DNA from: Clostridiales bacterium | GTDB taxonomy: Bacteria > Bacillota > Clostridia > TANB77 > CAG-508 | Direction: 5' to 3' | Length of the DNA: 64,000 nucleotides | Assembly (NCBI GenBank): GCA_015056485.1 | Contig: SVGD01000006.1 | Span: forward strand, 29,292 to 93,291 | In this document: piece after piece, positions 24,864-34,340 of the stretch | Position numbering within the stretch: position 1 is the stretch's first letter | Layout of the letters: every line of letters starts with the position of its first letter | The notes under the pieces: model-generated | Database searches by the model: none | Told to the model about the DNA's origin: nothing | What the model saw: only the letters and a program-made list of their open reading frames with translations | Made by a program: the position numbers and the translations under genes

Positions 24864-27800
24864 TTAGATTATCTTTAGTAATTTTCGAATATATCGTTTG
24901 TTTATTTTAGCCCATTTAAAATGAATTTTATCAAGAAAATCTTTTGTAAAATCATTTTTTATTTTTATATTTGATTCATAGACTAAATTTTTATTTTTAT
25001 CTAAATCATTTGTTATATGAGATATTATATCCTTATTCTGTGACATTTGTAAATTCTTATTTAAAATATTTTTGAAGTTTTCATCAGATACAATCTCAAT
25101 ACTTCCTTTAGGAAGCATAGTTAATAAATCCTTTATATATACATGGTTTTGATTGTATAGATGAAGAACAGTAATATCACGGATAGAATGTTCAATACTT
25201 TTTATAACAGCTTTTGCTAATAAATCTACAGGAGTAAATTCAACATAGTTATTTAAGATATATTTTGGAATTGCTTTTAATTCCATAAACGCTTTTAATC
25301 TGTTTAAAAACGCATTTTCATTTGCATTGGGTTGAAATTTTCCATCTGAAAATCTATTTGTTATATTTCCAACTCTTAAAATTAATCCATCTAATGAATT
25401 AGCTTCAATATTTTCTAAAACTAATCTTTCGGCTTCAAATTTGCTACGCACATATACATTATTCAAAGGTTGACCAATGTATAAATTATTTTCTTTAAAG
25501 AAAACATTTTTCTCAAAGTTATTAGATTGTATTCCTAAATCAGTTAATGTATTTCCAGAAACACTTATTGTAGAAATTTGAATTAATTTTTTATTAAATT
25601 TTAAGCAGAAATTTATTAAATTTTGAACACCAGTTACATTGATTTTTTCGAATTCAGTATAATCGCCATAATGTCTAACAATAGCAGCACTATTTATTAC
25701 GCAATCAATATTTTTTGAAATTTCTTCTTGTTTAGACATACTTAACCCTAAATTTTCTTTTTCTAGGTCTGCTGTTATAACAAATAGTCTTTTATTTAGT
25801 AAAGCTGAATATTTATCGTCAAAATAATGATTTAGTTTTTGCATAAGCTTTTCTTCAGTTGTAGTACTTGGGTCTTTACGCACTATACAATACACAGAAG
25901 AAGAGGTATGGCTTAATAGATAATCTAAAATATGAGCTCCTAAAAATCCTGTCGAACCAGTTAAAAGTACATTTCCAATAGGATGTTTTTTTAGATTTTT
26001 AATAGATTTAGGAGTATTTGTACTTATCAATTTATCTATTTTAGAAAAATCATAATCTGGAGTGTAGTCATCAGAAGGTGATGATTCATTTAAACTATCA
26101 ATTTTTTTTGCAAGTTCTCTAATCGTATTATGTTTAAAAATATCTGCATAAGATATATTAATATTTTCATTTAATAATTCTATTTGCATTTTTAAGGCTA
26201 AAATAGAATCTCCACCAATTTCAAAGAAATTACTTTCAACACTAATAGGAGATAACCCTAAAAGAGTTTCCCATATTTTAGTAAGTTTTATTTCAGTTGA
26301 TGTTTTCGCTGTTACAATTGTACTTTCATTTTTTAACACTTTAGGTAAAGGCAATTTTTGTCTATCAATTTTTCCATTTGGAGTATATTTAAAATCTTCC
26401 AATTGTATCAAAAATGATGGGACCATGTAATTAGGTAGAAATTTGCTTAAGTAATTTTTAAGCTCAGAAGTAGATATTCTTTCTTTAGATATAAAATATC
26501 CACAAAGAATTTCCCTTTCTGCTGAATCTTTTTTTACACATACACAAACACTATCGATTTTTGGAAAATCTAAAATTTGTTTTTCAATTTCTCCTAGTTC
26601 AATTCTTAAACCTCTAACTTTGACTTGGAAATCAGAACGTCCTATGTATTCAATTTCTCCATCAATAGTCCATTTTGCTAAATCTCCAGTATTATATATT
26701 TTCTCAGATGGATTAAAAGGATTTTCAATAAATTTTTCTTGAGTTAATTTTGGTCTATTAAAATATCCACAAGATAATCCATCTCCACCAATATAAAGAT
26801 TCCCAGGTATGCCAATAGGAACAGGTTGTAATTTGTTATCTAAAATATATATACTTGTATTTACTATAGGTTGACCTATATTTATTGAGCTTAAGTTAGT
26901 TAAATCTTGAATAGTAGACCAGACAGTAGTTTCAGTAGGTCCATACATATTATATATATTAGCAGTAGTTAATTTTTGTAAATCAAATAATAGTTTTTCA
27001 GGGAAGCTTTCTCCACCAAGCATTATTACTTTTAATTTAGTAATATAATCTAAACTTTCTTCATCACTTAAAAGCAAGTTCATTCTTGCAGGAGTAGTTT
27101 GTATTATATCAACAGAATGTTTTAAACATAATTCATTTAACAATTGAGGTATATTTTGTTCTGATTCATTTGCTAGAACAATTTTCATGCCATTTGTTAA
27201 AGGAAGCAAGCTTTCAAGCACAAATATATCAAAACACATAGTTGTTACAGATACAATTGTTCCATCTAAAGGTATTTTTCTTAAAGTTCCTACTATAAAG
27301 TTTGCAATATTTTTATGAGAAATAGCAACCCCCTTAGGCTTACCAGTAGAACCTGATGTGTAAATAATATAAGCAATATCTTCAGGCTTATTTACAGTAT
27401 CAAGATTTTCAATAGAATTTGAATATATTGTATTATTTGATAAATCTATAGCTAATGCTTGTGGTAAATTCTCAAAACTTGATAATATTTTTTCCTGAGT
27501 TAAAATAAATTTTAATTTACTATCTTCTAAAATATATTTTATTCTACTTTCTGGATAAGTAGGGTCAATTGGAATGTATGAAGCACCTGATTTTAGTACT
27601 GCTAAAATAGAAATAATCATTTCTAAAGAACGATTTACCATAATACCAATAATATCGTTTCTAGAAATCCCATTATTTCTTAAATAATTAGCTAAACTAT
27701 TAGCTTTTTCGTTTAATTCTTTATATGTTAAATTTTGATTCTCAAAAACAAGTGCAATATTATTAGGAGTTATAGATACTTGTTCTTCAAATAATTGAGA

Positions 27801-30800
27801 GATTGTCTTATCTTTTGGATAATCTGCTTTTGTATTATTAAAATCATATAAAATTTTATTTTTTTCATTTTCTGAAAGCATACAAATATCAGCAATTTTT
27901 ATATCTATATTTTCAATAATTTCAGATAAAATATTTATATAATGTTTAGATAAATTTTCAATAAATTTTTGACTAAATAATTTAGTACAATATTCAAAAG
28001 ACATTTCAAACATATTATCTTTAGGGAATATTTCTAAAGACAAATCAAACTTTGAAATTTTAGTATCTGGAATATGATTTTCAGCAGTTATATCTTCAAA
28101 ATCTAGTTTAGCATAACCTTTGTTTTGATAAATAAACATAGTATCAAATAGTGGACTTCTACTTGTATCTCTTTTTGGGCTTAATTTACTAACTAATTCA
28201 TCAAATGGATATGTTTGATATTTATAGCATTCTAAACATTGAACTTTTACTTGATTTAAGAAATCTTTAAAAGAATATTCATCATTTATAGAATTTCTTA
28301 AAGGTAAAGAATTTACAAACATACCGATTAAGTTTTGTAATTCAGGTAAGTCTCTTCCAACAATAGCAGAACCTATAACAATATCATCTTGACCGCTATA
28401 TTTTGAAAGTAAAATATAATAGCAAGAAAGGAATAACATATAAGGAGTAATTCCTAATTTGTTTGAAAGTTCTTCTATTTTTTCTCTCATAGAAGCAGGA
28501 ATTGAAGAATATACTTTTTTACCCTCAAAAGATTGAACAGCAGGACGAGGATAGGTTAAAGGCATGTTAAGAACAGGTATGTCATTTTTAAATTGATTAA
28601 CCCAAAAATCCTCGGCTTCTTTATAAGAACCATTTTGTAATTGTTCATTTTCGAAACAAGCAAAATCTTTATAGGTAATTTGCAACTCGGGAAGTACTTC
28701 ATCATTATATAATTTACAAAGTTCATTTACTAAAATAGTAAGAGATGAACCATCAGAAATAATATGATGTATATCAACTAAAAGAAGAATTCTGTTGCTT
28801 GAACTAATTGGTATTAATTTTCCACGAATAAGTGGAGCTTTTGACAAGTCAAAAGGTTTAACAAATTCTTTAAAAGCTGATTTTATATTTTTAAGAGCAA
28901 TTTCTTCCTCAGCAATTTCTAGCTTAAAAGATAAAGAAGGCTTTATTTTCTGTACTACATTTTCATTTTCAAGTTCAAAATATGTACGTAAAGATTCATG
29001 TCTTTGAACTAAAGTATTAAAACATTTTTGAAGCTTTTTAACATCAGGGAAATTACTTAAAATAACACCACCTGGAATGTTGTATAAAGTTGAATCATTT
29101 CCTGCTATATTACTTGCATAATATGTTCTTCTTTGTGCAGAAGAAACAGGATAAGAAGGAGCTTCTGCTACTCTTGGAATTGTAATTAAAGAAATTTTAG
29201 AAGACTTAGCTGCAATAAAGTCAGATAAATTCATTACAATAGGATTTTCTAAAATATCTTTAACGAAAACTTGTACATTAAATTCATTATAGATTTTAGT
29301 ACATAAATTTATAGCAGTTAAAGAGTCTCCTCCCAAGTCAAAGAAAGAATCTTCAATACTAATTTCATCCATATTTATTAATTCTTTTAAAATATTAACT
29401 AATTTTAAATCTGTATTGTTTCTTGGAGAAGCTGTGTCTTTACTAGAAACAGTAAGCTCAGGCTCAGGTAGTTTTTTTCTGTCTACTTTACCATTTGGAG
29501 TATATGGAAGTTTTTCTAACTGCATAAAATACTGAGGAACCATATATCCAGGAAGTTCTTTTCTTAGGGTGTCACGAATAAAGCTTGAATCGACGCTTCC
29601 CGTAGAAGTATAATATGCACATAAGAATTCGTGATTGTTTTGCCCCACTTTTTTTACAACAACACAAGTAGAAATATTTTTTATATTTAAAAGCTTATGC
29701 TCAATTTCTTCAAGCTCAATTCTTAAACCTCTAATTTTAACTTGGTTATCACTTCTTCCTAAACACATAATTTCAGAATTTTCTAGGAAATAACCCATAT
29801 CTCCAGATTTATACATAAGAGTGTTAGGTATAAAAGGATTGTTAATAAAGCTTTTAGAAGTTAATTCAGGATTATTTAAATAACCTTTACCAACACCATC
29901 GCCAGAAATATATAATTCACCTGCAATCCCAATAGGAACAGGTCTTAAAGCTTTGTCTAAAATATATATTTGAGTATTATCTAAAGGTTTACCTATAGTG
30001 ATTTGTTCATGGTTAGTAACATCTGTAAGAGTAGAAAATACAGTAGTTTCACTAGGCCCATAACCATTATATACTTTGCCATTAGTGATTTTTTTAACAG
30101 CTTCAACTAAAGAAAGTGGAAGTTGCTCACCAGCTAAAGTAGTATATTTTATATTTTTTAAATTAGGTATTTCTGAAATATTATTCACTAATAATTGCAT
30201 TCTTGAAGGAGTAGTTTGAATAATTTCAACATTATGCTCTGCAATTAAACTATCTAATAATCTTGGAATAGTTTGAGCTTCTTCACTAGCAATTACTAAT
30301 TTCAATCCTCTTTGCAAAGAAATTAATGTTTCAAAAACGAATATATCAAAACTAACTGTTGTGACAGACACAATAGTTCTATATGAATTGTTTTTTAAAT
30401 ATTCAATATAATTATTACAGTAATTAGTTAAATTAGATAAAGCTCTGTGATTTAAAACAACCCCTTTAGGCATACCAGTAGAACCAGAAGTGTAAATAAT
30501 GTATGAAGTATCATCAGGTTCATTTATATTATCTAAATTAGAATGATTTAAATTATATATTTTTGAATCTAAATCAACAAAAACTTTATTTTTAAACTTA
30601 ATTTTATCAGCCAATTTATTAACAGTTAAAAGAAGTTTAGAATTACTATTATCAAGCATATAGTTAATTCTATCTTGTGGATATTCAGGGTCAATTGGAA
30701 TGTATGAAGCACCTGATTTTAGTACTGCTAAAATAGAAATAATCATTTCTAAAGAACGATTTACCATAATACCAATAATATCGTTTCTAGAAATCCCATT

Positions 30801-32300
30801 ATTTCTTAAATAATTAGCTAAACTATTAGCTTTTTCGTTTAATTCTTTATATGTTAAACTTTGATTCTCAAAAACAAGTGCAATATTATTAGGAGTTATA
30901 GATACTTGTTCTTCGAATAATTGTGAAATTGTTTTATCCTTTGGATAATCTGCCTTTGTATTATTGAAATCGTATAAAACTTTTTGTTTTTCATCTGGAG
31001 TTGTTATATCTATAGCAGATATTTGAATGCTATTATTTTCTAAAATTTGATTTATAATGTGTAAAATTCTAGCATGTATGCAGTAAATATCACTTACAGA
31101 ATATTTAGATGTTTTATAATCGTATTTTATATCTAAAATTCCAGTATCGTTCATATCACATAAATGTATATCAATATCATCAGAAATATGGTTGTTAAAA
31201 GTCCATGTTGTTTCAAAAGGAATTTCTGATTTTTGAGTAGATGTTCTAGTGTTTTGATATGAAATTAAAATATTATATAAATTAGGAATTGATGAATCTC
31301 TTTTTCTTAAATCTTCTAAAATTTGTTGATAAGAATATTTTTGGTGCTTAAAAATTGAAAAGAAATCTTTTGAAATTTTTGAAGCAAAGGAAATAAAATC
31401 ATCATTAACATCAATAGAAACTTTAAAAGGCATAGTGCTAATAAACATACCTGTAGTATGTTTTTCTTTAAAGTTTGACCTGTTTAAAATAGGAGTTCCA
31501 ATTACAAAATTGTTTATATTAGAAGTTTTATAAATATAAATTGCATAAACTCCCATAAAGAAATTAAAAATTGAGAATTTATTTTTTTTACAAAAATAAT
31601 TTATTAAATCAACAGTTTCTTTAACAATAGTGAATTGCTTTCTTTTCGCATTACTAGATAAAGTTTTTGGTGAATTTGAACTTGGTATAGTTGCATTTTC
31701 TGGAATGTCCGCAAAAAGAGTGTCCCAAAAAATTTTATCTTTTTGAAACTTCTCACTGTTTATATATTCTGTTTCAGAATTTATATATTCAATATATGAA
31801 GGGAATGGTTCTTCTGATATTTCTGCGTTTTTTAATAATTTAATATAAAGTTCAATGATTTCACTAGCTCCAATTCCTGAAGACCATGCATCAAACATAA
31901 GATGGTGAGCTGAAATAATAAAACCACCATGACCATCTGGGAATTGAATCATTTTAAATAAATATAGATTTGAATTAAACACATCAAAAGGAGTAGAAGA
32001 AATTTCTTTTTCTACTTTTTTTAATTCTTTTTCTGAAGAAATTGATAAAGTTTCAACTGTAAATGGAGTATAATCATAAAAAGACTGCATAACCTTACCA
32101 TTATTTATAACGATTTTAGTTCTAAAACTATCATTTTTTTGAACAAAAATATTTATAGCTTTTTCTAATAATTTAAAATTTACTTTTTCAGGAACAATAA
32201 CAGTTCCAACAATATTTTCAATCGACGTCCCTTTGTAAAATTGTTCTGTAAGCCAAATTGACTTTTGGGGATTTGTCAAATCATATAACTTTCCGTACAT
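24864..32300 (-). CDS. Two-module nonribosomal peptide synthetase, C-A-T-C-A-T-R
   Basis: 2478 residues. Domains: starter-type condensation (1-440; HHLMFDA at 132-138, with Ala where Gly is usual); A1 (about 460-960; YTSGSTGMPKG, KSGDMG, NGKVDRKK); T1 (Ser in LGGDSL, about 990); condensation 2 (about 1030-1470; canonical HHIISDG); A2 (about 1500-2000; YTSGSTGKPKG); T2 (IGGDSI, about 2031); terminal thioester reductase (about 2105-2478; LLTGSTGFLGAHIL). Reductive release would give an aldehyde or alcohol. Hand-aligned Stachelhaus positions read DIFQTAGVF for A1 (no clear match) and DILQMGMVW for A2 (close to glycine). AGGGTG precedes the ATG. The architecture matches gut clostridial NRPSs known to make N-acyl dipeptide aldehydes and pyrazinones. 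Confidence 0.95.
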   Translation of the reverse strand: MYGKLYDLTNPQKSIWLTEQFYKGTSIENIVGTVIVPEKVNFKLLEKAINIFVQKNDSFRTKIVINNGKVMQSFYDYTPFTVETLSISSEKELKKVEKEISSTPFDVFNSNLYLFKMIQFPDGHGGFIISAHHLMFDAWSSGIGASEIIELYIKLLKNAEISEEPFPSYIEYINSETEYINSEKFQKDKIFWDTLFADIPENATIPSSNSPKTLSSNAKRKQFTIVKETVDLINYFCKKNKFSIFNFFMGVYAIYIYKTSNINNFVIGTPILNRSNFKEKHTTGMFISTMPFKVSIDVNDDFISFASKISKDFFSIFKHQKYSYQQILEDLRKRDSSIPNLYNILISYQNTRTSTQKSEIPFETTWTFNNHISDDIDIHLCDMNDTGILDIKYDYKTSKYSVSDIYCIHARILHIINQILENNSIQISAIDITTPDEKQKVLYDFNNTKADYPKDKTISQLFEEQVSITPNNIALVFENQSLTYKELNEKANSLANYLRNNGISRNDIIGIMVNRSLEMIISILAVLKSGASYIPIDPEYPQDRINYMLDNSNSKLLLTVNKLADKIKFKNKVFVDLDSKIYNLNHSNLDNINEPDDTSYIIYTSGSTGMPKGVVLNHRALSNLTNYCNNYIEYLKNNSYRTIVSVTTVSFDIFVFETLISLQRGLKLVIASEEAQTIPRLLDSLIAEHNVEIIQTTPSRMQLLVNNISEIPNLKNIKYTTLAGEQLPLSLVEAVKKITNGKVYNGYGPSETTVFSTLTDVTNHEQITIGKPLDNTQIYILDKALRPVPIGIAGELYISGDGVGKGYLNNPELTSKSFINNPFIPNTLMYKSGDMGYFLENSEIMCLGRSDNQVKIRGLRIELEEIEHKLLNIKNISTCVVVKKVGQNNHEFLCAYYTSTGSVDSSFIRDTLRKELPGYMVPQYFMQLEKLPYTPNGKVDRKKLPEPELTVSSKDTASPRNNTDLKLVNILKELINMDEISIEDSFFDLGGDSLTAINLCTKIYNEFNVQVFVKDILENPIVMNLSDFIAAKSSKISLITIPRVAEAPSYPVSSAQRRTYYASNIAGNDSTLYNIPGGVILSNFPDVKKLQKCFNTLVQRHESLRTYFELENENVVQKIKPSLSFKLEIAEEEIALKNIKSAFKEFVKPFDLSKAPLIRGKLIPISSSNRILLLVDIHHIISDGSSLTILVNELCKLYNDEVLPELQITYKDFACFENEQLQNGSYKEAEDFWVNQFKNDIPVLNMPLTYPRPAVQSFEGKKVYSSIPASMREKIEELSNKLGITPYMLFLSCYYILLSKYSGQDDIVIGSAIVGRDLPELQNLIGMFVNSLPLRNSINDEYSFKDFLNQVKVQCLECYKYQTYPFDELVSKLSPKRDTSRSPLFDTMFIYQNKGYAKLDFEDITAENHIPDTKISKFDLSLEIFPKDNMFEMSFEYCTKLFSQKFIENLSKHYINILSEIIENIDIKIADICMLSENEKNKILYDFNNTKADYPKDKTISQLFEEQVSITPNNIALVFENQNLTYKELNEKANSLANYLRNNGISRNDIIGIMVNRSLEMIISILAVLKSGASYIPIDPTYPESRIKYILEDSKLKFILTQEKILSSFENLPQALAIDLSNNTIYSNSIENLDTVNKPEDIAYIIYTSGSTGKPKGVAISHKNIANFIVGTLRKIPLDGTIVSVTTMCFDIFVLESLLPLTNGMKIVLANESEQNIPQLLNELCLKHSVDIIQTTPARMNLLLSDEESLDYITKLKVIMLGGESFPEKLLFDLQKLTTANIYNMYGPTETTVWSTIQDLTNLSSINIGQPIVNTSIYILDNKLQPVPIGIPGNLYIGGDGLSCGYFNRPKLTQEKFIENPFNPSEKIYNTGDLAKWTIDGEIEYIGRSDFQVKVRGLRIELGEIEKQILDFPKIDSVCVCVKKDSAEREILCGYFISKERISTSELKNYLSKFLPNYMVPSFLIQLEDFKYTPNGKIDRQKLPLPKVLKNESTIVTAKTSTEIKLTKIWETLLGLSPISVESNFFEIGGDSILALKMQIELLNENINISYADIFKHNTIRELAKKIDSLNESSPSDDYTPDYDFSKIDKLISTNTPKSIKNLKKHPIGNVLLTGSTGFLGAHILDYLLSHTSSSVYCIVRKDPSTTTEEKLMQKLNHYFDDKYSALLNKRLFVITADLEKENLGLSMSKQEEISKNIDCVINSAAIVRHYGDYTEFEKINVTGVQNLINFCLKFNKKLIQISTISVSGNTLTDLGIQSNNFEKNVFFKENNLYIGQPLNNVYVRSKFEAERLVLENIEANSLDGLILRVGNITNRFSDGKFQPNANENAFLNRLKAFMELKAIPKYILNNYVEFTPVDLLAKAVIKSIEHSIRDITVLHLYNQNHVYIKDLLTMLPKGSIEIVSDENFKNILNKNLQMSQNKDIISHITNDLDKNKNLVYESNIKIKNDFTKDFLDKIHFKWAKINKRYIRKLLKII
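27561..27788 (-). repeat. Direct repeat within NRPS, A2 copy
   Basis: 228 bp almost identical (one mismatch seen) to 30687-30914. Covers the A-domain N-terminus, encoding SLANYLRNNGISRNDIIGIM and neighbours. Confidence 0.9.
30687..30914 (-). repeat. Direct repeat within NRPS, A1 copy
   Basis: Partner of 27561-27788, offset 3126 bp, an exact multiple of three (1042 codons). Confidence 0.9.
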
Positions 32301-32315
32301 AACTACACCCTATTT

Positions 32316-32332
32316 TTTACAAAATTTGTACA
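32316..32332. promoter_or_regulatory. Operator-like site in the NRPS leader
   Basis: TTTACAAAATTTGTACA, 16/17 identical to the site between the XRE regulators (10361-10377). It falls about 21-37 nt downstream of the predicted NRPS transcription start. Confidence 0.45.
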
Positions 32333-32359
32333 TTTTTATAAACACAAATATACAAATTT

Positions 32360-32388
32360 TTTATATCATGAAACCCTAAAAAAATCAA
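32360..32388 (-). promoter_or_regulatory. Promoter of the NRPS-kinase operon
   Basis: On the minus strand TTGATT, 17-nt spacer, TATAAA; predicted start near 32353. Confidence 0.6.
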
Positions 32389-32538
32389 TAAAATTCATGA
32401 AAATAAAAGGGAATTGTTAATTAATATGATAATTATTGTTTTGAGACAATGGTAGTCCCTACGTTTTATTTAAATTTTTATATGTTACTGAATACTAACA
32501 GAAATTTTTGTTAAAAATAAATTTAAAAGGAGAATTGT

Positions 32539-33654
32539 ATGTATAGTTATAAAACAAAGGAAAGTAAAGTAAAAAAATATATTATTTTAATTATTTTAAT
32601 GATTGTGGTTTCTGCGGTTAGTATTTTTATTTATGACATGTATTTAAATATTGAAGTCAAATCATATGATATAAGTGATGAAAATCCAGCAGTAAGATTA
32701 TCAAATAATAAAGATGATGATACAACTAATACTATAGAACAGGTTGTTAAATGTGTAGTAGGAATTTCTAAAATAAAAGATGTTGGTACATCAATATTCT
32801 TAAAGGATTCAACTACTTCTTTAGGATTAGGAACTGGAATAATTGTATCAGAAAATGGATATATTCTCACAAATTGGCATGTAGCAGGAGAAAAATATAA
32901 TACATGCTATGTTACATTGGATAATAGTAATGAATATAATGGCACAGTTGTATGGGCAGACAAAGATTTAGATTTAGCAATTGTAAAAATAAATGCAAGT
33001 GGATTAAATTATTTAGAATTTGCAGATTCAGATAATATTAAGCTTGGGCAAAAAGTTTATGCAATTGGAAATCCTGTAGGAATGGAATTCCAAAGAACTG
33101 TTACAGCTGGAATTATAAGTGGACTGAATAGGACGGTAAAAATTGAAGAAGAAAATAATTTAAGCTATATGGAGGATTTAATTCAAACTGATGCAAGTAT
33201 TAACTCAGGAAATAGTGGAGGACCATTAATAAATGAAGAAGGAGAAGTAATAGGAATTAACTCTGTAAAAATAGATACAGCTGAAGGTATAGGATTTGCA
33301 ATACCAATAAATATTATAAAACCTGTTGTTGAAAGTTATGCAAAAACAGATTCTTTTGAAGAAGCATATCTTGGCATTTTTGCGTATGATAAAGAAGTAA
33401 TCCCTTATTTGGATTCACAAATAGAATTTGAGAGTGGTATATATGTTGCAGAAATTTCTAAAGATGGACCTTGCTATAATACTGGTTTAAAAGAAGGAGA
33501 TATAATAACTTCAATAGATGGATTTGAAATAAATAGAATGGGGGAATTAAGAAATTATATTTATACGAAAAAACCAGGAGAAGAAACTAATTTAACAATA
33601 TTAAGAAATAGCAAAGAATATAAATTGAAAGTAAAACTAGGAAAGAAATTATAA
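32539..33654 (+). CDS. htrA: HtrA/DegP-like S1C serine protease with PDZ domain
   Basis: 371 residues. One N-terminal transmembrane helix (about 14-34) anchors the protein outside the cell. A trypsin-like domain (about 65-265) carries the triad His in LTNWHVAGE (about 114), Asp in DKDLDLAIVK (about 144) and Ser in NSGNSGGPL (about 224). A PDZ domain (about 275-370) contains EGDIITSIDGFEI. This is a quality-control protease for misfolded exported proteins. AAAAGGAG precedes the ATG. It is divergent from the NRPS operon. Confidence 0.94.
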   Translation: MYSYKTKESKVKKYIILIILMIVVSAVSIFIYDMYLNIEVKSYDISDENPAVRLSNNKDDDTTNTIEQVVKCVVGISKIKDVGTSIFLKDSTTSLGLGTGIIVSENGYILTNWHVAGEKYNTCYVTLDNSNEYNGTVVWADKDLDLAIVKINASGLNYLEFADSDNIKLGQKVYAIGNPVGMEFQRTVTAGIISGLNRTVKIEEENNLSYMEDLIQTDASINSGNSGGPLINEEGEVIGINSVKIDTAEGIGFAIPINIIKPVVESYAKTDSFEEAYLGIFAYDKEVIPYLDSQIEFESGIYVAEISKDGPCYNTGLKEGDIITSIDGFEINRMGELRNYIYTKKPGEETNLTILRNSKEYKLKVKLGKKL

Positions 33655-33661
33655 ATAAGAA

Positions 33662-33725
33662 TTGCATTATTTAACATAATATGCTAAAATGTAAACGAAC
33701 TAAATGCAGCAAAACCCCAGCATTT
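33662..33725 (+). promoter_or_regulatory. Promoter and 5'-terminal hairpin of the 90-aa protein gene
   Basis: TTGCAT, 17-nt spacer, TAAAAT (33685-33690). The predicted mRNA 5' end (about 33697) is followed at once by a hairpin with stem AAATGC/GCATTT (33702-33707, 33720-33725) and loop AGCAAAACCCCA. A similar loop occurs in the paralogue's leader. Confidence 0.65.
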
Positions 33726-33760
33726 AAGTTTAGACATTTTTACAAAAGGGGGTGAACGTA

Positions 33761-34033
33761 ATGGCAAGACCTGGAGTTACCGTCGGGGATTGGCTGAAGC
33801 ATATCAGCAATGTGGGGCCGGTAAAAGGACTTAGGATTCGCATAGAACTGGCGGTTCAGGACAATCCTTTTAAGGATTCCTACCTGGAATGCTTGAAGGC
33901 AGCGGAAGAAGGATCAAAGCAGCTTATAAAGGAAGGAAAATTCCAGAAATGCCAGGAAATGATTGATGATTTTGAAGAACATAGAGTTGTTCTGGAGTTC
34001 TTTGATGATTTCATGACATTTTCTTGGGAATAG
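33761..34033 (+). CDS. Small acidic protein of unknown family, paralogue A
   Basis: 90 residues from the ATG at 33761, with GGGGGTG 6 nt upstream (the in-frame GTG at 33752 belongs to that ribosome site). Helical and soluble: VGDWLKHISNVGPVKGLRIR, then VQDNPFKDSYLECLKAAEEG and an acidic-aromatic end FFDDFMTFSWE. GC about 46 percent, far above neighbours. It aligns along most of its length with the next gene (VQDNPF/VQNNPY; DDFEEH/KNFAEQ). It has its own promoter, leader hairpin and terminator. Function unknown. Confidence 0.75.
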   Translation: MARPGVTVGDWLKHISNVGPVKGLRIRIELAVQDNPFKDSYLECLKAAEEGSKQLIKEGKFQKCQEMIDDFEEHRVVLEFFDDFMTFSWE

Positions 34034-34046
34034 TCAGCGTTCATAG

Positions 34047-34076
34047 AGCCGCTTCCATAATAGGAAGCGGCTCTTT
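34047..34076 (+). terminator. Terminator after paralogue A
   Basis: Arms AGAGCCGCTTCC and GGAAGCGGCTCT plus T-run; nearly the same hairpin follows paralogue B. Confidence 0.9.
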
Positions 34077-34091
34077 ACCATTTATAAGAAA

Positions 34092-34233
34092 GGCATTTCG
34101 CTTTGTAAAGTCTTCGAAGCAGGTGCGAAATACATGCCACGAGCTAAAGCTCGGGCGAACCAAGGTAGCCTAACCTTGTTGTATACGGAAAAATCTTATA
34201 TGTGGTTAAGATATAAGTCGATTTTTCCTATAC
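34092..34233. ncRNA. Candidate structured element of four consecutive hairpins
   Basis: Four stems in 142 nt: GGCATTTCGC with GCGAAATacatGCC (34092-34138, inner CTTCGAAG); CGAGCTAAAGCTCG (34140-34153); CAAGGTTagc-type CAAGGT/ACCTTG (34161-34178); and GTATACGGAAAAATC with GATTTTTCCTATAC (34181-34233, inner TTATAT/ATATAA). No reading frame. May be a structured RNA or a short palindromic mobile element. Confidence 0.45.
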
Positions 34234-34242
34234 AATAAAAAG

Positions 34243-34306
34243 TTGAAAAAAAAGACATAATGTGTTAGAATATTATAGAATTTGATGTAGCACAACTCCA
34301 GGCATC
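34243..34306 (+). promoter_or_regulatory. Promoter and 5'-terminal hairpin of paralogue B gene
   Basis: TTGAAA, 17-nt spacer, TAGAAT (34266-34271). Hairpin GATGT/GCATC (34284-34288, 34302-34306) with loop AGCACAACTCCAG, close to the loop before paralogue A. Confidence 0.65.
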
Positions 34307-34340
34307 ATACAGGCTAGACTAAAAAAGAACGGAGGTGGAA

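Noticed and set aside
28795..29007. Plus-strand frame inside the NRPS
   Set aside because: Antisense shadow of the condensation domain; no ribosome site.
33697..33725. Leader hairpins as a known riboswitch or T-box
   Set aside because: Too short (about 24 nt) and without specifier loop, T-box sequence or any aptamer core I know.
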